From Epiperipatus broadwayi (taxonomy: Eukaryota; Onychophora; Udeonychophora; Euonychophora; Peripatidae), in assembly GCA_028023455.1 (NCBI GenBank), contig JAQFVV010012668.1:992001-1056000 (forward strand): 64,000 bases of DNA. Reading direction: 5' to 3'. Positions 1 to 12,950 of this stretch are shown here, in pieces. Position 1 is the stretch's first letter. Each line of letters opens with the position of its first letter. The translations under genes were made by a program, and so were the position numbers. The notes beneath the pieces were generated by a model that searched no databases, had not been told where the DNA came from, and worked only from the letters and a program-made list of their open reading frames with translations.

Positions 1-1380
1 ATTTTAATAGTTTTAAATAATAGCTTAAATATTACAAAAATGCCCATCAATTTTTATAAATATGAAATAAAAAAATGACAGAGAAAGAAAAGTTTACAAA
101 TATATATTGAATACAATATCTAGAATTAAGAAGTGAAATAAAGTAGGAAAGGTAATGAAATAAATAAGCATTTACTGTGTAGATAAAAATGATAAAATCA
201 CTTCATATAATTAAAAATAATAATACTCAAGTAGATGAATTTGAAATAGTAAATTATAGAAAAAAAAATACTGATTCACTGAATTGTTGTCAAGATAACC
301 ACTATTTAATTATAAAATTTTCCAAGTCTCTGATGAGAAATATATATATTTTCTTACTTTTGAATTTCCTTCCCAAATTACAGTACAAATTTTCATTACT
401 TATAATCATTATTATCAAAAATGAAAAGAAATTTAATCAATTATGCTGTTATTTCATATAATTTTTAAATAAATAATATACAACAACAATAATTTTACAT
501 ATTTATTATAAGGAATAATATAAAAAGCTTCTTTTGGTAAATATTTTATGCCTTTCTCATTGTGATTGTAAACAATTTTAAAGCTTCAATTTACATTACA
601 TACATAGTGACATCTATGATTTTTCATATAAAATTAATTAGAACCAAATATAATGGGGGGGGGGGATGAATCCAAATTTTTACAAATATAATATATAAAA
701 GTAAAATCCAGCAATTAAACAATATAAAACAATTATACAATATGTACAAAAATACACTATACAAAGATATATGAGTAATTCAACTATTACCAATTTTCTT
801 TTCTGAGTCAATATAATATCTGGTAATTAATGAATAAAGATATTTTTTGCTAAATATTGAAAAAATAACAACAACTATCTTTACTGTGAGTATATTTATT
901 AATTACCATACAAAGATATATTAGATAAATTTCTATTCATTATTAACTAACTAATTATTAATAAAATTAATTAATGTTTTATATATGGTAACAACATATG
1001 TATACCGTACATGCTATAACATGTATATTACAAGAGTTTAATCATCACCTAAGTCATCATCTGCTGCAGTACCATCCTGCTATCATTATTTTAAAATTAT
1101 AAAGGGGAAAATAAATCTTAAACAAAATTGATTTATTAAAAATCAGAAGAAAATTAAGAGTTTTTTTTTAAAAAAAAAGTATTTAAAAGTAAGAAATATA
1201 TGTAGATTAATTAATATAAAAGAAAATAGAAAAATGTTGATTATTTTCTATGTAAAGATAATGTTTAAATCTTAGTAAATGGAAATAATTGAAATATAAT
1301 TGCATCTAAAGCAAACTAGCCCTTTGGGCACTTAAATGATTGTAAGGTCAGATAAAAGATAAAAAAAATTAAAGATTGTG
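1..1380. other. AT-rich DNA without recognised gene
   Basis: This stretch has only short frames and A/T tracts. The frame at 189-461 encodes a lysine-, asparagine- and isoleucine-rich peptide of the kind expected by chance in AT-rich DNA. A run of 11 G lies at 655-665. I see nothing else to annotate. Confidence 0.6.
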
Positions 1381-1387
1381 AAGCAGA

Positions 1388-1495
1388 ATGACCAATGCAA
1401 GCACCAAGACATGCACAGGCCAGAAAGAAAAACACCCAAATGACCAATGCATCCACCATGCTATGCACAGGCAAAAGGAAAACACCTGGACCTTA
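1388..1495. repeat. Imperfect tandem duplication of about 55 bp
   Basis: Two adjacent units share the phrases AATGACCAATGCA, ATGCACAGGC and GGAAAACACC, about 53 to 55 bp apart. The duplication makes the short frame at 1388-1576 look internally repetitive, so I do not call that frame a gene. The surrounding 1380-1800 is richer in G+C than its neighbours and may be part of an unrecognised repeat. Confidence 0.55.
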
Positions 1496-1599
1496 AGAAC
1501 AAATGACATCATGTTCGATCGATCCATTGAATTTGTGATAAAGGAGGCCAGAAATTATAAAAGAGAAAATTATTGAATTCATTAGTTGTGTTTAATCTG

Positions 1600-2560
1600 A
1601 TTATTAATCTTGCAGCTGTATTGCGGATTGCATGATGTAGGGGTCTTGCAATAAAATTAGTTACCTTTGTATGCATCAGCTGAGGCCTCCCGATGACAGT
1701 TCCTGATCAAATGAATGGCAAGTAGCGGCTTCAGTTCCAAGGAGGATGGACAATCTACAAAAGTGATCACTAGGATGGATTTCTATAAATCTGCCAAAAT
1801 CATGGGAAGTATAAATTGTGATATTCAATATGAAATTTTACAAACTTGAATTAGTAATCTAATAGTACATTTTTAAATGAACTCTTTATCTGACTATCAA
1901 AAGAACTCTCAATTCAATATTTTTTTTGTTATATATGATTGCTTTAATCATTTCCATTTTTTAAATTTTTTTTTAATTTTTTTTTTTTTTTGTATTTATT
2001 AAGTTGGGTGCAGATGACTGCATATACTTGTTAAGTTTAGGATTAGGTCATTGGAGTTAATTTCAGACTATTTGTTTCATAGTTGAGTTGATGCTGGTAG
2101 AGGGATATATGGGTGTTTACATCAATGTAATGTGAAGCATGTTAGCATACAGGGCAATGTGTCCAAATGAATGCATGGCCCAAAGGTATAGCCATCACAT
2201 TGCAATGGAAGTGGAGTATTGATTTCTCTTTTCGCTCTATGGATAGGGACTATAAGTTGGCAATGACTGCTTTTCCTCCATACAAAGCATTTCATTGTTA
2301 TGTTATATATATATATGATTTCTTCACCAGACAGATGCACATTCCTGTACTGGACAAGGATCATTTCTTTTAAATAATATCATGCTGCAGACACACATTC
2401 CTGTCAGCATGGTTTTATGCTAACATTTTCATATTGCATTGGTTGTAAATGTATATCAGGAAATGAGCGTTGGTTTGGCTACAAACTTTTAGCCTGAGAT
2501 TAAATGTTTGACAAGTTTTTAATTGCATAGTCTATGTAGCCCATCTATACTCAACATTCT
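1600..2560. other. GC-richer island, unrecognised
   Basis: Base composition rises clearly here relative to the flanks, as is usual for younger dispersed repeats in an AT-rich genome. Short overlapping frames exist on both strands at 2122-2373, but neither resembles a known protein. A long T tract lies at about 1975-1991. I could not identify a family. Confidence 0.35.
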
Positions 2561-3369
2561 AAAATAAAATATAAACTGACCATTTGTGCGAACTAACTAA
2601 AATAACAAATTAAATTTAAAATTAATAATAAAATCTAAAGCAATATTAATTTATTCCTCAAAGTTATATGTGCATAAATAAATGTTTTGTGATAATTATT
2701 GGCAATGGCTTATTTTATTTTTTTTTAAATATTAAAAATATGTTTTAAGAATTTAGATTATAAATCTTTGCTTCTCCTTGAGCTAGTGTCAAGAACTAAC
2801 GGTCAAAGTAGAACTTAACAAGAAGAATCTGCTTACATTATAAATTTTCTAGGTTTGAATAGCCTAATGGCACCCTGTATGGCAGATAGTGAAAGTGGAC
2901 ATCTTCCCTGACTATTATAATATATTCATATAGTTATTCTTATTGTAGCTAATACAATTAGTTTCATACATTTTTCTTCTATTAACTTCTTTAAGGTAGT
3001 TTAAAAGTATTATATTTTTTATATGACCTATTTGATATCCATATTTTAAATAGTGAATATATAATGCAGATTTATATCTCTTCTATCAATTGCATTATTA
3101 TGCTCTTTTATCCAATTATTTTCTTGTATATTGAAGTAAATCATACTGCAATTTCCACAATTTTATATAAAATTCCTTTTTTATATTTTACATCATCCTT
3201 TATTTTATAATTATATATTAATTTGTGCAGATTTTTACTACTTCATCATACTATAATGTTTTATATATATAAATTTTTTTTTATTAACGTATTATAAATT
3301 TTAAATTTTAGGAAGCAATAAAAAAGCCATAAATAATAGTAAAATGTAAAATTACACAAGCCTGGTGCA
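2561..3369. other. AT-rich DNA, nothing recognised
   Basis: Only short frames and A/T tracts are present. Any 5' part of the Penelope-like element that begins just downstream is not recognisable here. Confidence 0.5.
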
Positions 3370-4770
3370 TTGCTGAGGCTTATGTTGGATTTTGGGGGAG
3401 CACACTATTTTAATACTGTGATTTTAGTTAACCAATGGCTAATCAATGCCTTGGGCTTTGGGGTGTATACAATTAATTCGTCATTTGAATTTGTTGACAG
3501 AATTAAAAAAGCATTTGCTGAACTGAATTTTAAAGTTCTGCACTTGACATTGCTGAACTTTATGGCTCTATTGATAAAAAAGCATCTATTAAGATTATCA
3601 ACAATGAGTTAAAAAATAGAGACTGCTCACCTACACATGTCAAATTCATCATTGACTTCATCACATGGCTTGATGAGAACATCCTAGCAGTATTTAAGAA
3701 GAAATGGTTCCATATGGGGAATGATTGACCCATGAGGCTCCCCATGAGTGGGTTTATTTTTAGTGTCATGCTCAACCACTATGAAAACCAAATTATGCCC
3801 AAATATTACAATAACATACCTAATATAGTCTACACATAATATGTAGATGATATATTTTTATTAGCTCTGGAAAACATAATTAACAACATTCACAACGATC
3901 TCCATATTGTTACAAAATTAATCTTGAACATTACCTGGGAAGATGAAAAGTGTGAGGTCAAATATCTTGACATTCAAATTCAAAGGAACCAACTACAGCT
4001 TGGCTATAAAATAATACTTAAACCACCAGAAATAAGAGGCCATGTCCATCCTAAATTCGAATGCACCACAGGCCCACAAAAGTTAGCAGCTTTGTTTTCA
4101 TTTCTTTTTAGAAATCATCATTTATGTAAATTTGAGGCTGACAAAAAGGATAATTTGATGCGATTCATGGCAGACCTGAAGAACATAAGATTCAAACATG
4201 GACTTATCAAAAAAAAAGGTTAAACAATTTTACAAGCTTAGATTCAACCCAGTTATAGAAAGTAAACCACGGGTTCTGCTACCATATATAACCTCTATAG
4301 CTAAACTTTTAGTCAAAAACTTTTCAATGACTTTGAAGTAGGCTCTTATTAACCAACAACTACCAATAGATTAATCAGCAATGCAAAGAACATAATTCCA
4401 CCTGAATTAACTCCCCACATTGTATACAAGATGACTTGCCCCCGACGAGGGCGCCAAGCAACATACTATGGCAAAACTAAAGCAAATATTGCCACTAGAG
4501 TATCACAACTTCGATACCTATACCACAAAATGTGAACTATGGCCAAAGGCAGCACAATATTTGTAGAGCATGAAAGGGTCGCTGGCCACATCTTCTAACT
4601 GGCTTCAGCCAAGATAATGTGCACAGAGTGCAATGAGTGCAATGAAGCAAAATGCAAAGTAAAGGAGGCTTGTTTTATTGCAGATGATCCCAAAGTAATC
4701 AATCGAAGAGACCCCTGTTTTATTATCTCTAAAAAAAAAAAAGGATCATTTAAACATTATTGAGTAAATT
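3370..4770 (+). pseudogene. Penelope-like retroelement relic (RT plus GIY-YIG)
   Basis: This is the decayed coding region of a Penelope-like element, a retroelement class whose single protein joins a reverse transcriptase (RT) to a GIY-YIG endonuclease. Segment 3370-3540 reads as the N-terminal part of the RT (phrase INSSFEFVDRIKKAF). After a frameshift near 3540 the remainder lies mostly in one frame: ALDIAELYGSID at about 3540-3575, PMRLPMSGFIF at 3729-3761 (family GxPMGSPLSGFI), the catalytic YVDD at 3840-3851, and KYLDIQIQRN at about 3960-3989. Stops interrupt it before PMRLPM and before YVDD. A poly-A frameshift at about 4209-4217 leads into LPYITSIAKLLVKNF. The endonuclease-like part follows. 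It looks 5' truncated; terminal repeats were not found. It is an old, inactive copy. Class assignment is firm; subfamily is not. Confidence 0.8.
4422..4600 (+). pseudogene. GIY-YIG endonuclease segment of the Penelope-like relic
   Basis: Reading in the same frame as YVDD gives VYKMTCPRRGRQATYYGKT, then KANIATRVSQL, a stop, and IFVEHERVAGHIF. In Penelope-like elements the usual pattern is VYKI-C-x-YIG-T followed by R-hxxH and a distal AEH...GH. Here the YIG is replaced by YYG, while the following R and the EH..GH spacing are still visible. The domain nicks the target DNA to prime reverse transcription in this class. One internal stop (after the codons for YHKM) and further downstream stops make it inactive. 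Confidence 0.7.
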
Positions 4771-5593
4771 TGCATACATTACTGTGACATTCATTAATTT
4801 CTAGTAAAAAGAACTATGAATATGGAAATGTAGAATTCCCAAAAACCTTTAGTTTATCAATTGTTAAGTATAGCTTCATTAATTGTGTATAAAATGCAAG
4901 CTTAGTATTAGTAAAATTATAAATTTTTATATGCATTAGAAATAAAATATATAAAAAAGAAAAACTATAGCAATGATAAATGGGATATTATAAAACCAGA
5001 ATATATTAAATGAATAAATAATGAATATATGATAATATAGTGGAAAGTATCATTATGTATAAGAAATGAAATTTGAGCATAAAAAAAAAGAATGGGAAAA
5101 AAATTGACAGTTACTGAAATGGATTATAGGCAAGGATCTGCAGAGAAATCAAGAAAAGAAGGAAAAAATAATTCCCAAAATAATAAATATTGAATACATT
5201 ATTGTAAATAAAATCAGAATAAAACCAGTAGAATGGTATGGACATAAAAAGAAAATTTCAGAAAACATTACTGAAACAAATATTAAATTGCATATCAATG
5301 GAAAAAGAAAAAACAATGTAAAAAAAAAAATGTTAAAAAAAAAAGTATAAAGAAATCTGTAAGAGGATTTATGGATTGAGAGAGAGGTATGATGATTAAA
5401 AATTGGAAGCATTACTGACCAATAAAAAAAAAAAATTAATGAAAAATTTATATACATATATGTAGAGACAGCTAAAAGGGGAACAGGAAGATAATTTTGA
5501 AGTCGCTTATCTTCAACTTAATTATAGTATTGTGAAGAAATAATTATTACGCAACACATAAATAATATATTATATAAACAAATAATTTAATCA
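4771..5593. other. AT-rich DNA, no gene recognised
   Basis: The minus-strand frame at 5149-5457 encodes an almost pure F/I/L/S peptide. It results from A-rich plus-strand sequence and is not supported as a gene. No repeat family was recognised. Confidence 0.6.
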
Positions 5594-5926
5594 TGTGGGA
5601 GGAAAACAAAACATTCGGACATGCAGTTCTGGTATTCATTTGCTTGCACTCATTCATCAATAGATATTTTAAAAGCATAGATGAATCACCTAAATTTAGA
5701 GCTTATTATTATATAAACCAACATCTATTGATCAAGCTTAATTTAGGACTTTGATTCTATTGTGAGCCTAATAATTCAAATAAAGCACATTCAATAGATT
5801 TTGGTTTATAGTAACAAGTGCTAATCATAGGTGATTTACCTATGCTTTTAAAACATATTTTGATGGCTGAATACAAGCAAATTAATACCAATAGTACATG
5901 TCTGAATATTTTAGTTTTGTCCCACA
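5594..5926. repeat. Foldback element with arms of about 140 bp
   Basis: The left end TGTGGGAGGAAAACAAAA pairs with the right end, whose reverse complement begins TGTGGGACAAAACTAAAA. Homology between the arms continues through TTTTAAAAGCATAG and AAATCACCTA to about the centre, near 5745. Both arms, read in the same sense, encode a similar peptide (ICL then FKSI then SP then YY). So they may be two inverted copies of one degraded coding fragment rather than a simple MITE. The fragment was not recognised. Confidence 0.7.
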
Positions 5927-6101
5927 TAATTTCATATAAATTGTAAAAAAAACGAACAAACAAATAAGTTTATGTATTCCTTTTTACAAAAAAAATGGCT
6001 CTCAGTGTATGCAGCTTTGTGGAAATCTATATCACTACTTCATAAACTGCAAATACTATTTATATATTAATTCTAATATTCTCATGGATAAATGAATTCA
6101 T

Positions 6102-6421
6102 AATATTATTTCTGGAAGCTTCTATATAGTAAAAACATAATAGCTAAATGGTTGATGTTTCAGTACAATAACAAGTACTTTTCTCAAAGCTTCTTCTTTC
6201 TCAAATCAAAAGAATGTGTGGAGAATAAAATATTTTTTAAAGCTTCTCAACCAATAGAATTTGAGATAGAGAATAAAATAAAAAAATTTATAAAAATTTT
6301 AAATCTCACCCCATGCATTCTTATTATTTGAGAAAGAAGTAGCTCTGAGGAAAGTACTTGTAACTGTACCAAAACATCAGCTATTATTTTTTCCTACAAG
6401 GAAGCTCCCAAAAATAATACT
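6102..6421. repeat. Foldback element with arms of about 120-150 bp
   Basis: The left arm (TATTATTTCTGGAAGCTTC, then GATGTTTCAGTACAATAAC, then CTTCTTTCTCAAAT) pairs with the right arm (ATTTGAGAAAGAAG, then GTAACTGTACCAAAACATC, then GAAGCTCCCAAAAATAATA). Arm identity is high, with a few small indels. The central 6230-6300 is A/T-rich. The right half is similar to 41930-42125, so this is a dispersed family. Confidence 0.75.
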
Positions 6422-6429
6422 ATAAATAT

Positions 6430-8040
6430 ATATAATTATACAGATTTGATAATTTCTCTTTACAGTAAAAATGATTTTTCAAAAAAACATTATTTAATTC
6501 AATCTGTTAAATTGACTTAAGGCAGATTGTGTATATGTGACAATGATTTTAATCGACTGTAATATATTCTGAATTTTTTACATATTAGATTAGCTTAGCA
6601 ATCTAAAATAATCAAGCTATATATATATATATAGAGAGAGAGAGAGTGAGTGAGCGAGGAGAATTGATTATTTAACTCAAATTACTGATAAAGTCTCATA
6701 ATTTGTTAATAGTGGTAAGGCAATAAATTATAAAAAAATAATTATCAATAACCAATAACATATATTCAATCAGCACTGCTTTATATAATGTAGTATTTGC
6801 ACATCAAAAAAAGTCTTGTTTCTGACAATAATCTTTTCTCTATCTTCTCTGTGTTTTCTCTTTCATTCTTTTTTGCATTTCTTAAGACTGTTTCTTCTTC
6901 TCCCTTACTGTCTTCAATCACTCAACAACAACAAAAAAAAAAAGACAAAAGATAGGAGGCTTTAGAATAAAATAAATAAAGTGGAAGGATAAATTTAGAA
7001 ATAAGAATAAATAGGAATAAATTATTGAAGAAATTATCAGAAGAAAAAAAATAGAATGGAAAATACAGAAATTGGTAAATAATGTTAAAAAAGTTAAGTT
7101 ATGAGTATTTAAAAAATAAAATAATATTCGGAGTCTTAGAAAAAGAATTTGTTTTTAATATGAAATTTATTTTTTGGCACTTAGCATTTGATAATAAAAA
7201 AAAAGTTTCCATAAATCAAAAATAGTCATCACTACATTTACAGTATAAAAAACAGTCATATCTTAAATATCACATTAAGTAATTATTATCAGATTTTACT
7301 CCAAATATTAATATATATTTTATAAATATGCAAAATAAATAATACTGGTTGCAAAATTTATCCAATGAAAATAAAATATAATTTTGAAAAATTTATAATT
7401 CCAAGAGAATAAGTTTTTAATCTATATATCTTCTTAATAAACTAAGGAATCAAAAAATTTATATGGACAATAGTATAAAAATTAAACTAACAAGCAAGAA
7501 AAAAAAAAACTGTAGACAGATTAATTTAAATTTTTGAACATAATTCTTCCTAAGATTGAAACAGACTTTAAACTTAGTTATTTCAATATATATTACATAA
7601 CAATTAAACAAATTTATTAAATTTTATAATACTAGGTAAAAATCAAAATAGATAGGGAAAAGTTTAAAAAAAAACCCACATCTAATGTTAACAAAAATGT
7701 TAAAATATGAAATCAAGTGTTAGCATTACAAATCAATGATCATTAATTTTGAACCATATGTAAAACATTATTAAATATATTAAGTATTAGTTTCAAAAAC
7801 AAAATATGAATCAAAATAATTAGATTATTGCATTAAAAAATTTAATAGCATTTTACAAAATTGTTACTGCTAAAAAACAAAACAAATACTAAACATTTGA
7901 TTTAGAAATGTCTTCCTTGTTTAACAATGACACAATAAAAGGCCATAAGAATCTTTAATTATAAAATACTAAATGATATATAACATATATTTTTTAAAAA
8001 TCTTACATTTTATTTCCTGTTTCAAATATTATTAGTAATT
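6430..8040. other. AT-rich DNA, no gene recognised
   Basis: Apart from the microsatellite at 6618-6660 and a pyrimidine-rich patch at about 6830-6915, I see only short frames and A/T tracts. Confidence 0.6.
6600..6661. repeat. Compound TA/GA/GTGA microsatellite
   Basis: A TA run from about 6618 passes into a GA run and then GTGAGTGAGCGAG. It is simple-sequence DNA. Confidence 0.9.
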
Positions 8041-8041
8041 A

Positions 8042-8470
8042 GGTCAACATGGGTGCAACAAGAATCTTGGCCTCAGGGTGGCCTTTGAGCATTCCATCAT
8101 CAGATTTTCAATTGGATGGATGGTTGAAGAGTTGGAATGTGCAGTAGATTGAAGCCTGTCCATTAAAGTATGAAAATTGGCTATCTTGATATACATCTGA
8201 GAACTTATAGCATATATGTGTAAAGATGGTAATCTGGACCAACTGATGATTGCTGGTTTAGCATGAAATACATATATTGGTGATTATTTATCTTTTCAAC
8301 ATGGTGTGTTCAAGTGTATCAGTGTTATGAGATAGTGTGGAGAGTGGTGGGTCATGTGAAAGTCTCTGCTCATATACCCTATATATTACATATATAAACA
8401 CAGGTATATAATAAGCTTGTGTGTTTCAGTTAATAAAGCTTCAATTTATTATGAACAATAAGTTTGTGTC
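8042..8470. other. GC-richer island, possible solo LTR or other dispersed repeat
   Basis: G+C rises abruptly over about 430 bp. The 3' part contains AATAAAGC and closes with TTTGTGTC, which recalls the polyadenylation part of an LTR. No matching terminal repeat, primer-binding site or target duplication was found, so this is only a suggestion. Confidence 0.25.
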
Positions 8471-10990
8471 TATATTCATTGAAATATATAATAAAAGATG
8501 GCAATTTTATATATAAAAAAAAGTGGATAAAAACCAGTCCTTATCTTGCATGAAAGTGTATAAATGAAAATTATATTTTAGAAATATTATTCATTATTGA
8601 ATAATCTAGAGACTAATAAGTGATTAATAAAAATTATTAATAAACATTTTTGATGTTTTACAAATAACAGTGAAAGAAGCTAAAAACAAAGAAGATATTT
8701 ATGATATTTAAATATATAACATAAATAAATTGTTTTTATCTTCACCAATAAAAATTGTAATTATAAATATGATATTTTTTCCATGCGTTAGTGAAGCTGT
8801 AATTATACTATAATGTTTAATATGCCTGCTTAGCGCTTTCGATATTTAGTATTCAAATCTCATAATCATAGCTTTACAAATAAATAAATAATGTTTATTA
8901 AAAACAGATATTAAAAAATATAACAACTTCAATCAATTCTGACTTTGTCAATTTAACAATTTCTTTATAAATATTCTTACTCTTCCTGGACCAGTAATAA
9001 AAAATCTATTACAAGTATGAAAGCTAATAAAAAATGAATTAATATCAAATAATCCTCAAGAAGCATTAGCTGAATTAAGTGAGTACAACATATTGATGAA
9101 TTTACTAATATAAAAATTAGAAAGAAAATTAAGAAAATACTTTTCTTAATCTCAATTTATCGATGAAAGTATTGAGAAAACACAATTAAAAATTGTTATA
9201 AAAAGTTATATTTTTGTTTTATTGATTTTACATTATAATTTTTAATATTCTAATAAACAGCCATTAAAAATCAATATTTTCAATAATAAATTTCTGAAAT
9301 CATTTAGTTAAAAAAACATTTTTGTAATTTTTAATGATGAAATTTCTATTACTTCACAAATATTTTTATTGCAATAATGATTCAAAAATATATTACTGAT
9401 TGTATATTTATTATATTTACAGATGTTTTGCATATCACAACAATATATTTCCTATCACATCTTAGAGTTATGTACCTTAGGATTGACTGTCCTAATATTG
9501 TAAAGAATTCTCAGATTAGTTTAAGCACATTTTCAATGTGACGACTGTCCTTGTTCTACAATTATTTGCAGAATTTAATTTATGTATAAGCTGAAAAAGT
9601 TTTATTGTAATGATATATTACAACATATTTTCTTTGAATGACCATATTTACAGAGTTAATACTATTAGACAGAGTTAATACTATTATATTTTAAAGGGTA
9701 TATACATTATTTATAAATATCCCATTTCTACTAGTATTAAAATATTAAATTGCTTTGAAGTTTGAATAAAGAAGAAAATTAATTTGCTCCTACAGAATAA
9801 AAGTTATCTATTATTGAAATTCTTCTTTATATTAAGTTTAATTATTATTCAAACCAGAAGTAAAATTAATTTGCTTCTAATGAATAAAAAATACTCTCCT
9901 CTTTAAATCATTAAAATGAATTTGTATTATAATGCATTTAAAAAAGTTGCTTATAATCAATGCACTTCAATCATTTTTTAATTTTTTTATTTTCAAGTAT
10001 TTTTAGTTATATATTTTTAAAAACTCATTTACTACCATCACTAGTTTGACAACTCCTAATTGCAATTTTAATTGTATCTGCAAAATTTTATTTTTAGAAT
10101 TAAACTTTTATTATGTATTATTTTTGATCATCTTTAGAATATTTATTACAATTATAAGTTTATAACAGAAAAACAATCTAAAAGATAACATCTTAACTTT
10201 GTAAATATAAAAAAAAATACTAATATAAAAAACAACAAAAACAATAGCCTCTTTTCTTATTAAAAGGTAGTCATTTTCAAAGCCTCGTGACAAAGAATAT
10301 ATTAATCATTGACATTGTTGCCTTATTTGAATTTCTGATAGCTTATGATAATGATATCTCAGATTTCTTTTTAAAGTAATAAATCAATATACATTTTTGT
10401 TCCAGTTTCTTGTTGGTAAATGAATACAAAACCAGCAAAATAGCATTATAGATAACAACAGAAGAAAAGAAAATCCAATAGCAACAGTAGCATTAGACAA
10501 ATGTACTGAAGAAATATAATGAGAAGTAAATAAACTCTTATTTTCTATTTTATCTTCGCATTTTTTAAAGATTTTGTTAAAAATATAAATTTATCAAAAA
10601 ATGAAATTATTTAAAAAATAGAACATCAAAACTTTTCAAATAAAAAAAGAACAAATGAACAAAAATAAGTAACAGTAAATAGTCAAAGCAAAATATTTTG
10701 TTTTAGCCATTAGGCTAAAAAATGTACATTAATGAATAAATATTATTCAAGAAATCAATATGTTTAATACATATTTTAATAAAGCATAATATCAAATAAA
10801 CTAAATTCTCTTTGAAATGTTGAACTTATTATTATAATAATAACAACAACAACAATAATAAAGATATTGAGAGATGTTTACATTTTATTTTTTGTTTTAT
10901 ATCAGTAAATTTTTATTTGACTAATTTACTGTTAAAAAACTACTATATTCTAATAAAATCTAAATATAAATGTTTTTATTAAACTAAATA
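8471..10990. other. AT-rich DNA, no gene recognised
   Basis: Only short frames occur. A 20-bp tandem duplication (ACAGAGTTAATACTATTAG) lies at about 9650-9686. A 16-base phrase AAAATTAATTTGCTCC / AAAATTAATTTGCTTC recurs at about 9775 and 9863. Nothing else is recognised. Confidence 0.6.
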
Positions 10991-10993
10991 TTA

Positions 10994-11083
10994 AACGTAA
11001 TACAGAGAGTGTACCAATAGCTCAAACAAGCTCTTAACTGATAAGCTTGTTTGAGCTATTGGTACGCTCTCTGTATTACATTT
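10994..11083. repeat. Near-perfect short hairpin (36-bp arms, 11-nt loop)
   Basis: GTAATACAGAGAGTGTACCA and the bases through CAAACAAGCT pair with AGCTTGTTTGAGCTATTGG through CTCTGTATTAC. There is a single mismatch per arm, and pairing extends a few bases outward. The loop is CTTAACTGATA. It could be a minimal foldback MITE or a microRNA-like hairpin if transcribed. No flanking target duplication was seen. Confidence 0.85.
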
Positions 11084-11089
11084 TTGTAA

Positions 11090-12740
11090 ATTACAAGCTT
11101 ATAAAAGCAATGCCCCATTATATATGACTTGCTTTATTATAAATATTTAATAATTTTACAAAAAATAATAAAAAGATAAACATTATATATAAGCTTATTG
11201 TTTTGTTTTCATGATATAAACAAAAGTCAATGTTAGCATATGTATAACATTGTAATTTTACCTTGACACAATGCAATATGAATAGAATTTCTCAAACTAT
11301 TTCAGAAGTTTAATACATCTATATCATTACTTTTTTATTCCCAGAAGCTCCACATATCTAGTTATTTTATTACAATTAATACGTTACAAATTTTTTTTTT
11401 AATTAAAAATTCCCCAATAACAGTTTAAAACAGATTTCTTTTTTCAAAAGCAAGTATTATTGACTACAGAATTGATGAGGGATTCATATGATAATCACCA
11501 AAGGTGTTAAATTTTGAATATTATAATAAAGAAGCTAATTTACTTTCAATTGTAATATATTTAGATTGAATTGTTATTCAATTTTGAATGATGTAATGTC
11601 TTTAAAATATTGTGCAACTTTTAACAAACTTTGTGGATGTCAAATATTTTTTAGCAAAAAAATAAATCTACGTACAAGAGTTTTTCTGACGTATGAGATC
11701 CATCTGCATATACAAATATAGAAACTACTAATGTGCCATCAATTTTTAACCACATACATAAAACATAAAATCATAAATTCTTACTGAAAATGATTGAGTG
11801 ATGTAAGTTCTTGAAACACTTTAATGTGAAATAGTAAGTTTCATTACCTTCAGTTTTAATTGGCAGAAAATAATATTTATTACACATGCATTTTATATAT
11901 CATGTAAAAGCTGATTAATAATTCATTGAACAGTGTAAATTGCATGTAAAAGGTTTCACATATTTTTTTCTAAAGTACATATATTTAAAGATTTTTTAAT
12001 CATAAATTTAAAATAAACAATGGTTACACCATGGAGTATTGTTAAGAAACTAATTGTTAAAATTATATTAATAATTTTCTATATTTTTCATTACTAAAAA
12101 TAATATTTAATTTAAATTTGAAAATTTCTAAATATTCTAATGAATAATTTACCTTGATAATCAATAGTTAGTATATGTACCGACCAATATATATCTAAGC
12201 ACGTATATACAAATTGCCTAAACATGCAATTGTAAATTATATTTGCGTTTTCAAATTATAATTGTTCAATATTAATTTTTAGAAAGCATTTGAGAACAAA
12301 TAATATTTATATGATTTGTTTTATTAGTAAATAAGATTATACTTGACCTATGTTTCAATACAGATGTGTCTGGGATTAAAAATCAAAAATGATATTCTCA
12401 TTTTTAAATTCTGGAAGCATAAACTATAATAAGTGCTTCTAAATAATTTCCATTATAATTTTATGAGGAATAATACAATATTTTTATTAAAATGTCTATT
12501 TAAAACTTATAATTATAAAAATTATAGACACTTCAGTTTTTCTATTTTATGATTTCCCCAGCTTATCACTTTTCACAGTAACTTTACTTTATGAAACATA
12601 TTATTTTTTCTTTGCATCTAACAAACTGAAGTTATTGTAAAAATTATATCTTCAATAAATTAAATAAAAATTTAATATGGCATATGTGCAAGAAGTAGTC
12701 AACTTTCATTTAGTTAAGTATTGTTTATATATCTACTGTG
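11090..12740. other. AT-rich DNA, no gene recognised
   Basis: Short frames and A/T tracts only. Confidence 0.6.
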
Positions 12741-12741
12741 C

Positions 12742-12950
12742 TGGTCGAATGTGTACGCTGGTTTAACCCGGGTCAAAATCTAGATGAAAGTACCTCGAGA
12801 GCAATCATATGTGAGATATAAAAATCAAGAATACTATGGACTCTGCCCTATTTGTCTATTTTTCGAATCTAACAATGAATCAACAACATATCCAAGACAC
12901 GCATAGATCTACATTCTTCTACCCATCCCACTAGCATCAGGGAGAAACAA
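12742..12950 (+). repeat. Dispersed repeat copy 1 (inverted copy at 54560-54764)
   Basis: Phrases in order are TGGTTTAACCC, AAAGTACCTCGAG, GAGATATAAAAATCAAGAATA, a CGAATCTAAC motif, and GCATCAGGGAGA. The same series is found on the minus strand at 54560-54764, with roughly 70-75% identity by eye. Composition is richer in G+C than the flanks. No protein was recognised in it. It is an interspersed repeat of unknown class. Confidence 0.75.

Noticed and set aside
5149-5457. 102-codon minus-strand frame
   Set aside because: Almost entirely F, I, L and S from A-rich sequence on the other strand; no domain and no conserved context.
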